64,000 bases of DNA from Coffea arabica (Eukaryota > Streptophyta > Magnoliopsida > Gentianales > Rubiaceae), in the NCBI RefSeq assembly GCF_036785885.1, contig NC_092329.1:3162001-3226000 (forward strand), in the 5' to 3' direction. The first letter of the stretch is position 1. Each line of letters begins with the position of its first letter. Position numbers and translations under genes: made by a program. This document shows positions 1 to 12,100 of this stretch, one piece after another. The notes below the pieces were generated by a model. The model had not been told where the DNA came from. It saw only the letters and a program-made list of their open reading frames with translations, and did not search any database.

Positions 1-460
1 TGTGAAGTTTCAAAAAATATTTTTAAAAATAAGATAAAATAATTGTAGCCACATGAACATCTATGCATGCTTCCAATTGTCAGATTTGCTGATTAACTAC
101 TATAAATCTTGATATTATGGTGAGATCTGTCAAATAAATTTTAAAAATTTCAGATCTAACAATCAAAAATTAAAAAACTCAGATCTAATATAAAAAATAT
201 GAAAAAATTACCTAAAACTCCCACCGGTAATCCCTAGGAGAAAAAAAAGCTTGTACTAGAAAAGTATAGAAGAGCCAAAAAAAAATCTCATTAAGCAACT
301 TTTAGAGAAAAGATACTTTAACTAGAAAATCTTAAAAGAGAATTTATTCACACAAATGAAAAAAAAAAATAGAGAGAGGAGAAGGATCAGAAAAACTTGT
401 TTATAAAATCTTTCTTTCATGGGAGAGTTGGAGGAAGTTTTTATTAGGGATTATATGCGA
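1..460. repeat. Dispersed AT-rich repeat, copy 1 (unclassified)
   Basis: This stretch shares a series of matching blocks in the same order with 37960-38480, including AAGATAAAATAATTGTAG, the word AGATCTAA several times, and TTACCTAAAACTC followed by a TAGGAGA-like block. I see no open reading frame, terminal repeat or target duplication, so the class of element is unknown. The two copies are clearly diverged and carry many small gaps. The left edge may lie outside the window. Confidence 0.5.
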
Positions 461-814
461 ATTAATTTGTGGGATTATTGTTGTCATGTATTTGAGTTAA
501 TTGACTTAAATTCGGTGCACATCGTAGTCTATACGTATTACTCCAACTAATGTGGCGGTATTACTTTGTAATCCTATTAAAAAAATACCTAGGGATATAG
601 ATGTTACTAATACTTATCCTTCAAGATTCGAAATTGATCTCCTAGATCTAGGTCTCTCTATTTTCATAACAATGAATTTATTACTTCTTAGTCCTCGGGA
701 TGTAGTATTAAGATGATTACTTTGATTGGACTCGTTGATGATTTGCTTTACAACTATTTCCAGGAAAGCACACATTCCCGTTACAAAAAACTCTCTATAT
801 GTAATTCTTTTTTT
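461..814. other. Intergenic, no feature recognised
   Basis: This is AT-rich DNA between the dispersed repeat and the SINE-like insertion. I see no coding potential or conserved motif. Confidence 0.4.
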
Positions 815-1015
815 TTTTTTTTTTTTGTCGACGGAGTGGGGTGTCCGGGTCAAGTCCGTAAAGGCGGCCCGATTAATCCCCACTCCGGCCCGGCCCAGCG
901 CTCCAACCAGACCTAACACGTTAAATGCACGGCGAACTGATGTTGCTGCGGAGGTTCGACCCCAGGACCTAACGGTCCCGAGGAGGAGGCGCCAACCACC
1001 AGCCCATTCACGTGG
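815..1015 (-). mobile_element. tRNA-derived SINE, Au-like (reverse orientation)
   Basis: Read on the minus strand, this GC-rich island has a tRNA-like front. A block resembling an A box (TGGTTGGCGCC) is followed by a B-box-like GGTCGAACCTC, then a body ending in CCCGGACACCCCACTCC and a run of A (seen as poly-T at about 809-827 on the plus strand). Internal RNA polymerase III boxes plus an A tail are the hallmarks of plant SINEs, and the CCCGGACACC block near the tail recalls the Au SINE family from memory. The ORFs that cross it are not genes. I could not define a target-site duplication. Confidence 0.5.
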
Positions 1016-1667
1016 AGGCATCTATATGTAATTCGAGAGAGAGTAAAAATGCAGTTATGAGAAGAAGAATATCTAGAGCTGGGGGCCGGGCAGGGCTGAA
1101 GAGAAAGTTCGCAATAGTAGCTAAAATTTTGGTATGTTATCTCACATTGTTACAGAGTATAATTGAATTGACACGGACAGGGACACGGGACTCATTCTGA
1201 ATCAGAACATTAGGAGAGTCAACCGGGGTAAAGCTGAGCACAGGGCTCGAGAATGGCAGAGACACAATTATTGGGACTCGCACATATCCATTCATCATCA
1301 GCCAGTCCAGCACCCCTCTAATCCTTCTTTCTTTCTCTTCCTTTACGTACTTGATTCAAACTAGCAATAAATTTGATTTTACCTCTGAGTCTACTGCCAC
1401 TACTTCGACTACTGCATATCTTATATCATCAACCATAACAACAACAGAGCAACTCCCGCGGGCAGCCTACTGCTCCTCTATCAAGTTTCATTTATATCCA
1501 TGATGATCAGCAGATTTTCTGGGATGACCCTTACCATATCATATGACATAGTATGACTTGCTCTTTTTTTTTTTTTTCTTTCTCTAACATGTGATGTGCC
1601 CAAATGGATTTTCAAGCCCTTCTTCTATTTGCTACTTTTCAAGAAAGAAGAAAATACACTACTAGGA
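1016..1667. other. Intergenic, no feature recognised
   Basis: I see no gene here. The stretch contains a T-run near 1563-1577 and otherwise unremarkable sequence. Confidence 0.35.
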
Positions 1668-1834
1668 GTTTGTTTGGATTGTGAATTATTAGAGATATTT
1701 TTACTATAGCACTTTTTGTGATGTGATGTATGTGAGATAAAAAGGTAATTGGGAAGATAAAAAGGTGCGTTGGAAATTGTAATGATGATGTAAGCAAATA
1801 TATTTTGACAAATAAACCGCAATCCAAACAAACC
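1668..1834. mobile_element. MITE with GTTTGTTTGGATTG ends
   Basis: The ends are inverted (left GTTTGTTTGGATTG, right CAATCCAAACAAAC). The interior word TTTGTGATGTGATGTATGTGAG is shared almost exactly with 29297-29473, so both belong to one small non-autonomous family. It has no coding capacity, and no convincing target duplication was found. Confidence 0.55.
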
Positions 1835-2104
1835 ATGATTATGGTTAGGCTCTCGAATGATCACGATTAAGGAATGTTGTAGTAGTAGCATCAAGTCTTG
1901 GAAAAGGGATTCCCCATTTTCTGGGATTTAGCAATTGGACTCAAATTGCAATCCTCAGAGGAAGGAGATGGCTACGATTTTCAGACAACAATACTAGTAC
2001 TAGTAATAATCAAAGTTCTTTTTTGGCACGGGCAGATTTTATGGGATATATCAATAAATCATCATATCCTAGCAGTCTGCCTCACTTCGATTCGAGCCTG
2101 CAGG

Positions 2105-2450
2105 CCTTGTTTGGATTGCTGTTTTTCGCCGAAAAAATGTTTTATTTTCCGTGAACACATTTTTCTATCACCTTTTTTCCTTTTTTTTTTTCAACAGCCT
2201 GAATCAGACTTTTGTTGTTTTATAAACCTAATCCCAGAATTAACCTTTTTTCCTCACATACATCAAATCGCTATAGTAATTTTTCTATGAAAAATCATGA
2301 AACCCCGTTTGGATTGCATTTTTCATGATTTTTTATGAAAAAATTACTGTAGTGATTTGATGTATGTGAGGAGAAAAAGTAATAGAAAAATGTGATCACG
2401 GAAAACGACGCAATTTTCCGGCAGAAAATGACAGTCAACAAACAATACTG
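2105..2450. mobile_element. Foldback pair of GTTTGGATTG-type MITE sequences
   Basis: The left part (2105-2290) and right part (2300-2450) are inverted copies of each other. TTCCGTGAACACATTTTTCTAT on the left answers ATAGAAAAATGTGATCACGGAA on the right, and the CATACATCAAATCGCTATAGTAA block answers TTACTGTAGTGATTTGATGTATG. The centre is near 2295. This is either two copies of one MITE inserted head to head or one long hairpin element. A roughly 60-base unmatched segment sits in the left arm. Related sequences lie at 29768-29911 and 37500-37713. Confidence 0.55.
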
Positions 2451-2623
2451 AACTTTTTGAAAGGGGGGTATATTGATCTACTGAAATGAGAGCATGAATG
2501 AATTAATTACCCGTGGAATAAACGCTTTCAGAAGCTTTCTTCCACCACAAAAAAGGACAAAAAGAAAGAAAGTTCGTTTAAAAAAAAAAATGAAGGCAGC
2601 CACAAGAATCGATGACTACATAA

Positions 2624-2654
<31 letters not shown>

Positions 2655-4276
2655 TTCTGGGGAAAGAAGAATCGATGACTATTGTCAAGTCGCGCGCTAT
2701 CTATCATGCAAAAGGTTTCCCTAAGAATAATTGGTCAGAAATATAATAATAATAATGTGGGTCGCAGGCAGATATTTGTATCCATGAGAGAGGGCAGAGG
2801 GTCAAATAGTGAAAAGAAGAACCTCGGGCCCCTAAAAATATAAATATCCAATTTGAATCGCTATTTACTACTGCTACTAAACAAACGCTCATCATTGAAT
2901 TATGGCAACTAATTAGTGCTTTTCACGTTTTGGTTAGCCTAGATTAGTATTGAAAATTGATCCGATGCGGCCACTGATTCTTGATGATTTCTTCTAAACT
3001 GATTTCTGATTTTCGTCAAAGACCTCGGGGGCAAGCTACGGCTGGATTTGGGCCGTCGTCGGTCTCGTATATATTATTGAAAAATTAAATCTAAATATGG
3101 CCACTAATTAGGGGATGTCACGTGTTTGTTAAAGCTGACAAAAGAGAAATAATTTCTTCCATTCTGATAATTATGAGGATGGCGCCCGTGACAGATTACA
3201 TATATATATATATATATATATATACGTATATATATAGATTATAGAGCCAGTCACAAGGCTATACTATTAGCACTAAGCCAAGTCGGAGTTCAAGTTCAAG
3301 GTTGGTCCTTGGCAACTTCTAAGTTGTCTTATCGAACAGATGTTAATAAGTTAACTCAGCTTGAAAAAGTTATTGACAACGTTATCCCGACAATTTTGAC
3401 TAATGATGGGGAGCAGAATGAATGAAATAACGAGATAGAGAAAGTCTAGACAACATAATTATCTCAATAATTATTTCTTTATGTATGTGTGTTTTATTAT
3501 TATTATTTTTTTATAAAACAAAACGAATAGTATGAGTAAAAAACTAGTTAGAAATCATCCAACACGGTTTATTTAATGCATGATACATAAAATATGTCTG
3601 ATTTGAAAAATTATTGAATTTAACAGAGTTACAAAAAATATATATATATATATATATATATAAATATATAATGTGAATCACAAATCATCAGATCTGACCA
3701 ATTGTATAATTTGGATTTCCAATTTTATTTCACAAAAGTAAATTGCTACTATTTGAAATTGTTTGGATTCCATTGTGTTATGTTTATATACATATATATA
3801 TATATACACACACACACGTACATAGTACATACATATTCTTTCTTCTTCGTTATTTATTGTTTTTGAGTAGGCTCAAGAACAAGTAGCAAATTTCTTTTGG
3901 TTTTCTAAGGAATAACGCCAACGCTAACACAAAATAGCAAGTAGCACACATAGACACCTTTACCATACGAAAGAATTATAACTTGACGTGATGATTTCAG
4001 TTCATAATATACTCTTTGTTTCAGCATTCTAATGGGATTTTGATCTACGCTATAATGATCAAATTTGTAGAAGAAATTTTGTGATATAACTCAATGGAAA
4101 ATAAGAGAAATTTTCTCAACCGGTCTTAATGATTCCATCCATGTTCATTCTCTATGATTTGGTTAGAGACTCACAACCTGAGGATAATGCATGGGCAGAT
4201 TGATACGTCACGCACCAATTTCACATAAAAGGGTTGGAAAAAAAGAAGAAGAAGAAGAAGAATAAGAGGGAATGAG
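2451..4276. other. Intergenic with TA microsatellites
   Basis: No gene is supported. Runs of alternating TA occur near 2628-2655, 3198-3235, 3638-3668 and 3793-3806, with a short AC run beside the last. A GAA run lies near 4243-4261, just before the hAT-like element. Confidence 0.5.
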
Positions 4277-4284
4277 AGTAAAGC

Positions 4285-4817
4285 TAGGGCTGTCAACGGT
4301 TCGGGTCTAGACTAGGGTCCGGATTGGATCCGTCAAATTTATCCGAGTATGGGTAGGGATTTAATTCCATTACCCGGATCCGGATCCGGACCCGTTTTGT
4401 CAAACAAAAAACGGGTCGGATATGGAATATAGTATTCCGACCCGTATTTGACCCGGATCCGGATATAGATGGATTAATAATTTAAAATATATATTTATTA
4501 ATATAATTTGATTAGGATGATGTATTTGAGTAATCAATATAATTGGACCCGGATCATAATCAATATAATTGATTAGGGTGATGTATTTGAGTAAGGTTAA
4601 TTTGATTTTTTTTGTATTAGTTAGAAATTAGTTTTTAAATATATGTTTTTTTCTCATTTTTATTAGGAATTATAAATTTTGTTAGTTTTTTTTCGGGTAG
4701 ACCCGAATCCAGAACATAGAGTAAAAGATCCGTCGGGTAAACGGGTCGGATCCAGATCCGATATAGTGCGCCGGATTCGGGTCTGAAATAATGAATTCCG
4801 GCCCGTTGACAGGCCTA
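4285..4817. mobile_element. hAT-type MITE with 8-bp target duplication
   Basis: The element starts TAGGGCTGTCAACGG and ends CCGTTGACAGGCCTA, which are imperfect terminal inverted repeats of the type known for hAT elements. The 8 bases AGTAAAGC lie immediately outside both ends (4277-4284 and 4818-4825), the target-duplication length expected of hAT transposition. The outer thirds are rich in CCGGATCC/GGGTCGG words that can pair across the element, while the middle is AT-rich. It is 533 bases long, has no transposase and is non-autonomous. Confidence 0.85.
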
Positions 4818-5281
4818 AGTAAAGCAATTCTTGGACTCGTGAAATGATGCTGATCTTCCGATGTCTTTTGTTGGACGAAGAGGCTTAGGCAGCAGAATAA
4901 AGAATTTAACAATATAATATGTCGACATTGTTTCCAGCAATATGAAAAAATCCTACTTTACAGTTTACACCATTGCTTCATACTAGTATTAAATTAAAAA
5001 GAAGTGCTACCACCACATGGGCATTCTACAAAACCATATCCATATGCATCGCAGAAGATTGCTACTCTTTCCATTAATACTACTTGATTACCTTAGATTT
5101 GATTTCTTCTGCTTGGATTAACTGTTTTTTAGGGTGTTTTTGAAATATTTTACTGTAGCAATATAGATGAAAACTTTTATTGTAGATGAGATTGTTTTTA
5201 AGGTTTTTTTAAAATATATTTTTGAGGTTATTTTTGATATTATTTTTATTTGTATATTTCTGTAATATTGTACATGAAAAG

Positions 5282-5583
5282 GCTCTGTTTGGATGGAAGT
5301 ATTTTTCAAAAATTAGTTTTTCAAATACAATAAAATTTTTTAAAAAGTACTCTAAAAGGTAATCTAAAAATTAGTTTAAATTTTTTTAAAATTTAAAAGA
5401 TATCTCAAAATATATTCTAGAAACTTTTATACTCTTAAATATCCCAAAATAATTTCTAAAAATATCCCAAAATATACTCTTAAATATACTTTTCTATAGC
5501 AAAATTTTTTAAAAACATTTCAAAAAACAGCTAATTCAAACGAAAAATTTGCTTTTTTAAAAAATAAACAATCCAAACGGAGC
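5282..5583. mobile_element. MITE with GCTCTGTTTGG / CCAAACGGAGC ends
   Basis: The inverted ends are GCTCTGTTTGG and CCAAACGGAGC. The interior repeats the words CAAAAATTAGTTTTTCAAATAC and CTCTTAAATATCCCAAAATA, both also found in the left part of the element at 34675-36711, so the two share a family. It has no coding capacity. Confidence 0.6.
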
Positions 5584-7328
5584 ACTGTAATTTTAATTTC
5601 TTTGTGCCTACCCTATATATTGGTGTGGAGTGCATACTGCATAGGAGAGAGTACGTGGAAACTTGCGTTTGCGTACATAAAGCGAAGCAAATTTCATGGA
5701 GACGGATCTTTCAATTCTCTGTATGGCCTTTACAGAGATCCACTGTTGTTATACCCATAAAAGAACATTATTAATTGATCCATGCATTATTGTTGCTGGT
5801 GCATACAAACTCCCAAGTCAAGGACCCCCCCTTCTTTCTCCCTCGATCTTCTCTTGTTCTTCTTGTATGTTACATCACTTCTGTTACTGTCAATGGGAGT
5901 TGACCTCGAAATAGAGCACTGCCTTTACATTTCTTCATTGATCCCATCAATAATATTCCTAAAACCAAACTCGATGTAGAATGGAGTCAATCTTAAAATG
6001 ATTACTCAAAGAGTTAAGAGAGGAATACGAGGCGTTTATTCTCTAATTCTAGAAATAATTCTGCAAAATACTTACTAGTATGAGGCTAAGGCCAACCATA
6101 TGCTGCTTACCATTGCAGTTTTCTGAATTCGAGAATTCTTCCTCTATCATCCTAATGTTCGGCCATGAATATATCTCTCTCATGCTATTACTCTGTAATA
6201 ATAATTGAAAGAAAAACTTCTTGAGATGTTTTCATTCATGCAAGCCAAATTTTAGTGTGTATATATATATATTCATTGATCTGAAATTTCTCATCAACTT
6301 GAAAATCTTACCTGCAAGATCAATTCTTATCAACTCTTTAGCTTTGGCATCTTGTTCACCTATCATGTGTATGTAAATGGTTAAAAATTCCAACTAAAAG
6401 AAAAGCAAATATCAACTTGAAAATCTTACCACACACTCCATTGCCCTAGTGTCTAGTTGACGACCCCCTAATCATCCTCCATTGATTGGTCTGTGAGGGA
6501 AGAATTAGTAAAGTTACCCGTAGCATACCGTTTCCTCATTTAGGAGATGGCTTTGGCTCCGTTGGGAAGTTAATAGTAAAATCCATCTTAATTATTATGG
6601 TAAGGGGGTCAGAGGCAACAAAAAAAGTAGAGCGTGTTTTCCGGTGCAAGGACGAATAAGCAAAAGCTGATGCTTCGCCACGTGGGAAAGCATTGACCGT
6701 CCGATCGTCATGGATTCATCCTTCATTGATAGAGATTTTTGTTGCAAACTGCAAGAGAACTGTAGAAGCAAGTGGTAAGATTTTGTTGTGCCTGCAGGCT
6801 CAAAGAGCCAGTTCATCCAGTGTTGTTAAGTGTGATACCTGTACATGTAAGTGCGTGAGTGCGTGAGAGAGAAGGAGATAGAGAGGAAATATTGGTACTA
6901 CTATTACTGTTGGTTGTCTTAAATTGAGGTTGCAGAGAGGGGTCTCAGAGGCCATGGCGGCGTTTGCAGGAGCTGTGACTTTAATGCTTCAAAGAAAGAC
7001 AAGGAATTCAAGTTAGCAGCAGCAAGTCCCCAACTCCAAGACTCAGAGAAGAAAACCGTCCTGCTTCCTTCCCTCCTTTCTCTCTCTCTTTCTCTTTCTT
7101 TCTTCTTTCTTTCTTTCTTCTCTCACCCCCGCCCTTAAAACATTTTCCCTAAGCCTGTCCTGAAAACTGAAAAGCTGCATTAAAAACAAAAGACACCCGC
7201 AAAACACACACACCCTTGCAACTTTACTACTACTACTACTACTGCTACTGCTACCACTTCCCACTTATTCAAACCAACCTACTAGTCCGAACCCCAAAGA
7301 ATAAAAAGAAAGGGAAGAAAAGAACTTG
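5584..7328. other. Intergenic / presumed promoter region of the SRS gene
   Basis: I recognise no coding gene. A 20-base word (ATCAACTTGAAAATCTTACC) occurs twice, near 6293 and 6412. A tiny ORF (6954-7016, 20 codons) is not supported by anything else. A long pyrimidine tract lies at 7060-7125. The segment probably contains the promoter and 5' leader of the gene that follows, but I cannot place the transcription start. Confidence 0.4.
7060..7125 (+). promoter_or_regulatory. CT-rich tract upstream of the SRS gene
   Basis: This is an almost uninterrupted run of C and T (CTTCC, TCTC and CTTT units), about 330-400 bases before the start codon. Pyrimidine-rich patches of this kind are common around plant transcription starts and in 5' leaders. 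It may equally be a microsatellite; a regulatory role is an inference. Confidence 0.35.
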
Positions 7329-7373
7329 ATGTTTCACAGCATACCAAATTCTTGTCTAGGGCGTAGAGGTTGA
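7329..7373 (+). promoter_or_regulatory. Upstream ORF 1 in the presumed SRS leader
   Basis: ATG at 7329 opens a 14-codon frame closed by TGA at 7371-7373, which is 82 bases before the main start codon. It matters only if the transcript begins upstream of it, which the sequence does not prove. Confidence 0.4.
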
Positions 7374-7381
7374 GTTGGGCT

Positions 7382-7477
7382 ATGGATTTTTTTGGAGAAT
7401 TGAGGAGCAGGAGGGTAGAGTTAGCTGGTGGTGTCTTTCTCACTAGGGGTAGAAAATGTCTGGGTTTTTTTCACTAG
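7382..7477 (+). promoter_or_regulatory. Upstream ORF 2, overlapping the SRS start codon
   Basis: ATG at 7382 opens a 31-codon frame in a different phase that runs past the main ATG (7456) and stops with TAG at 7475-7477. It overlaps the main coding region by 22 bases. If it lies in the mRNA, ribosomes that use it cannot reinitiate at the main start by simple forward scanning, so it could lower translation. Confidence 0.4.
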
Positions 7478-9167
7478 GTGGTGGGAAAGAGCAAGAGCAA
7501 CAAGAGCAGCAAGATACTACCAATAATAGCAGCTTCTATCTGTTCAAGAACGAAGAGATCTATAACAAGGGTTTTGAGCTATGGCAGCAATACTACCAGT
7601 TGCATCAACAAAGAATACATCATCATCATCATCATCAAGTAGTTGGGCAGGATGTGGATTTCTCAGTGGGTCCCAGTAGGAGGATCATCAGTAGCGGTAG
7701 TGGTGGTAGTGGTAGTATTGGTGATGATTCTTCCTATAGATCAGCAGGATTTAGGGTGATGAGGCACGGAGGAGGAGGAGGAACTGGTAGTGGCAGTAGT
7801 AGTGGTGGTGGTGGTGGTGCTACTATGAATTGCCAAGACTGTGGGAATCAAGCTAAGAAAGACTGTCCACATATGAGGTGCAGAACTTGTTGTAAGAGCC
7901 GAGGGTTTCAGTGCCAAACTCACGTTAAGAGTACTTGGGTTCCTGCTGCCAAAAGGCGTGAAAGACAACAAGTCTCTGCTCTGCAAACTCAACAACAGCA
8001 GCAACAACAAAATCAACAACAATTGAGCCTGATCAGAGGTGATAACCCCAAAAGACTCAGAGAAAATCCAGGCGGAGGAGGAGGGGGCTCTTCCTCTCTT
8101 GCTTGCACTCGTTTGCCTACTTCCACTTCAGGTAACGTTTGTTTTCTTCAAAAACATTCCAGCAAAATATCAACCAAAGCTCCACGGAGTGGATTTGATG
8201 GGCGTTTCATTCATCTAGATACAACTATTTTTCTTATCTTAAAGGCACACTAGTAGTAGTAGGTATTAGGTATGTAGGAATTAGGAGGAAGAAACAACAA
8301 AGCACTTGCACACTCTCAATCAGAGACTGTAAATGCTAGCTCTATAGAGAGATATCTCTACAGGAAAGAGAGAAAATACTCTCTATACCAACAAAATTCT
8401 CAGCAACACTTGGTACATATATTTATTAATAATAAGAAGTCATACTCACCACAACCACCACAGCCAGCAAAGAGATCATATCTTCATATCCTTTGCGTGC
8501 GATCAATGAAGTCCACCTTCCATGGTCAGTCACTCACCCTTTTGTCTTTATTTTTCTTTCCATGTCTTCTCTCCTGCCTTTCTTTTCATTCTCCTCCTTT
8601 TACTACTGTTACCGAGTAAACCTGACCAAAAAGTCTTGTTCTTGCTCTAGTAAAAATGCTTTCTTTGCACTTCCAAAATTTGCAGTTCCTTTTTCTTTAA
8701 AGGCCATTTTTTTGTGGGTTCTGATTTTTATTGGCTTGTTTTTTTGACTAGGGTTAGACGTGGGTAACTTTCCGGCTGAAGTGAATTATCCCGCTTCATT
8801 TAGGTGCGTAAGAGTGAGTGCAATGGATGATGCAGAAGAACAGTACGCGTATCAGACAGCTGTTAACATAGGAGGTCACGTTTTCAAGGGAATTCTCTAC
8901 GATCAAGGCCTTGAAAGCCGCTACGCTACTAGTGGAAGAGCTGGTGCTGGCGAAGCTTCCTCAGGCGGCGGTGGAGGTCATGGTCATCATCATGATCATG
9001 ATCCGCAACCACCACTCAATCTTATCGGGACAGCCGCCGCGGCCACCGCCAACGCTGCAGTCACCTCTACCAACCCTGCTCTCACTATGCTTGACCCTTC
9101 CATTTATCCAACTCCACTAAGTGCTTTCATGGCCGGTACGCAATTCTTTCCACCACCAAGGTCTTAA
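7456..9167 (+). CDS. SHI/STY-type (SRS family) zinc-finger transcription factor
   Basis: Two exons, 7456-8131 and 8752-9167, joined in phase (donor G|GTAACG, acceptor TTGACTAG), give 363 residues. Residues about 126-172 form the family's RING-like cysteine/histidine zinc finger ([12 protein letters not shown] ... [12 protein letters not shown] ... H) ending in [11 protein letters not shown], a likely nuclear signal. The second exon carries the IGGH domain ([27 protein letters not shown] near 265-272), used for dimerisation. Family members activate auxin-biosynthesis genes and shape gynoecium, stamen and root development. The N-terminus [10 protein letters not shown] resembles the SHI/STY1 branch. 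Linkers are low complexity: six His near residue 55, long Gly/Ser runs, a Gln run after the finger, and a His-rich patch after IGGH. The subgroup (SHI, STY1 or SRS5) is not resolved. Confidence 0.95.
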
Positions 9168-12100
9168 AACGAAAAAAAAAGAAAACAAAGTGCTAACTGG
9201 TAGTTGAGGCTAAAGAGCTTTCCCTTCTTGACTGCATTCAGTATACATTGATCTGATGTTGTTTTTCATTAAGTGTATTGACCATTGACATCCCCCCATC
9301 GAAGTAGTTGGGACAAAAAAAGGAAGAACAGATGAGTAACAAAAATGTACCATGACATTTCGGTTATGTTGGTTTCCATTTCGAATTTCTTTCCCATTTT
9401 GATCGTTTTCATTCTATTAATATTACTAGTATTGTTATTGTTCATCTTCTTGTTGGTTTGATACTTTTTTTTAATAATAATTATTTTTTTGGGATTGTTT
9501 TTTCCCATTTCGAAAGGTTGGTATAATATGCAACATGTGGATGTGTGCACAGTAGGCATATTCTGTGGGTTTTTGTTCCTTCTTTATGAGTTTACCTGTT
9601 TCGGGTGTGATTTTTCGTTGGCTTTTTTCGTTTGTATTGAACTTGCATCTGCTTTTTTCCCTTTTATCTGATTCCTTGCCGGAAAAAATTGAGACTAAAT
9701 AGCTGGTTTCATGTTCGTTTTGGACCAAGATTTTTTATATCCTAGTTCGCTACATGCCATCCATGTTTCATGCAACAAAATAATATACATTATAATATGC
9801 GCACCGTTGAAAATCAGAAGAGAAAACGGGGTACTAGAAGCGGTCCAGCTCTGCAAGTCTCCCATGCAGTGGCAAATGGCAGTTTGTCATCACAGTCCCA
9901 AAAGTATACGAGTCAAGAAATCTCGCTCCTCTCTCACCTTGTTTTTGTTTGATATACGTGTATGATGATTTAATGAAAAGTTTGCTAAACACAAATCTTC
10001 TCCAGTAATAGAAACTTGAGGGAGACTAGGTGGAGCAACGTGCATGGATGTGACCTGTAGAAAAATGGGACCTGTTGAATCCTAAATGCTAATCTTTAAT
10101 GTTGGCAAATGCACAGAGATATAATGCTTATGATGTTAGACATATACGCGAGTGTGTGTGTGTGTGTAAGTAGAGCTTAATAAGTTTGGTTCCTCAAAAT
10201 TATAAATCTTGATGTAGGTTAAAGTTGTACACATCATACGAGCAGATTAAAGTTGCCTTCCATAGTTTGCTAGATTTGGTGTTGACGTATACAAACCTAA
10301 ATTGAATAAGCTTTCCTAGATTCGAAACTTCTGCCCCATACCAAGTACTCTTTTATCTTGTATCAGATTAGGACAATACACTCTTTTAACGGATTGGCAC
10401 AGCACTTCCAGTTCCTTTTTGCATGCATCCTATTGGATCTTTCTGCTAGTCTTTAATGGGAAAATTGGAGGGGGGTCTGGAAGCATTTTCCACTTGCGAT
10501 CTTGAACAAATAGCAAAGAATATCTTGGAGTAGCCATAAAATGTGTAGTAAGTGGGCACATATGCTTGCTTTGAGTTCTTGCAAAATAGTATTGTGTTCT
10601 ATGGGCATCAAGAAGAGAAGTGCTCTCAGTTGATGTACATGAAAAGACTAGATGGGATCTGCCTTCAACTTTTGAAATCTATACTATAAAAGGAAAGCAT
10701 AGAAACCTGAGGGATGAATGACTGTTGCCCTTTAGTTTCATGAGATATTTGGAGGAAACATTATTTTTTTTTATATGTCCAAGTAACGTACACATTAAAA
10801 AAGTACATGATCACTTGGATCAGTGCATATTTGAGTGCCATTGCGAAAGAGTAAAGTTGGAATAAAAGATTACGTTAGAACTTCTACATGATGTAATAAT
10901 CCCGGCCTTGAGTTCATGGGGAGATCTGTTCACTTTGACCTTTATGTTGTATATGATGATTGTATTAGAAGCTTTCTTTGGTTCTGCATTCCAAAACTTG
11001 CATACCTCAAGGTCATACGGGGATTGTGTGTTGGATGAACAAGCTGTCTGCGAATAGCAGAATGTGGTTTCATGCTCTCCACCTCAAGTAGAAGCTTGGT
11101 GATTTCTTCCAGCTATCCATAACGGACCCCGCTAAAAATAAGAAAACAGATAAACGATGATCATCTAAGAATTTCCAGTGTTCCACTAAATGTGTAGATG
11201 TTGAAATTGAGAAACTAGGAGTGAGAAGTGCATTAAAAATCTGAATGAAGGCCAAGCATTTGTTGATTAATAACACCCCTTTGAATTGTCATTTTAATCG
11301 TTGAGCAAGATCGGACTAGTAACTAACATGTGCTATCAACCTCTTGGTACCGTGTCTTCATGTTTATATACGTTGCATGCTTGTAAATTCGTTGTGCTGG
11401 AACGACGTTGTGAGATTATTAAGTACATACATTAAAGCTGCAATTGCTTGACACTGGCCTGCGAATCAGGTTTGATGCCACAATACCTCTGGATGTTTTT
11501 GTGCTCCCTTTTTTATGATAATTCAGTTTTCAACACATCTGTTTTAACAACTTTTTTTTTTTTTGTTCTTTGTTTTAATTTTATTTTAACCTCCCGCCCC
11601 TTCTCATACTCTTCCAACTCTCAAGTGCCAGTCCTAGGATTCGGACTCTAAACTTGATAGTGGAGAGAAATATGTTGCTCAACTTGCATACTCTCCAGAT
11701 GGAACATATGGGGAATTAAACATTATTGCTGTTTATTTAGTTTTCCAATATCACTAACCTTTCTGCATATCCTGCTTTTAAGCCAAGAACAATTTGTTTT
11801 GCTTTTCTCTGTCAAATCAAGGGTACGTTAAAAAAAAAAAAAGAAAAAGAAAAAACTACTAGCGATTTCAAGAAATCGACCCGGACTGATGGAAAAAGAG
11901 AAGCGATATGTTACTTGAAACAAAACAAAACTTTTTGTTCATTGCCTTCGCACTTTTTCTTTTTGTTTTCTTTTTAATTTTTGAAAATTTGAACCGTCCT
12001 TTGTTGGAATCTTTCGCAGTTAGAACAAATTGTCATTATTATTTTCAAGTGGTGTAATTGATCTATAGACCAATCAAAAGCTTTTTGGCCCCCTTTACAA

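Noticed and set aside
614-1031. Overlapping ORFs of 135 and 101 codons on opposite strands
   Set aside because: They run through a SINE-like GC island and its poly-T/poly-A tail; no family motif is seen and the lysine/phenylalanine runs come from the homopolymer.
7741-8022. 93-codon minus-strand ORF inside the SRS gene
   Set aside because: Antisense shadow of the triplet-repeat-rich first exon, whose zinc-finger motif on the plus strand is unmistakable.
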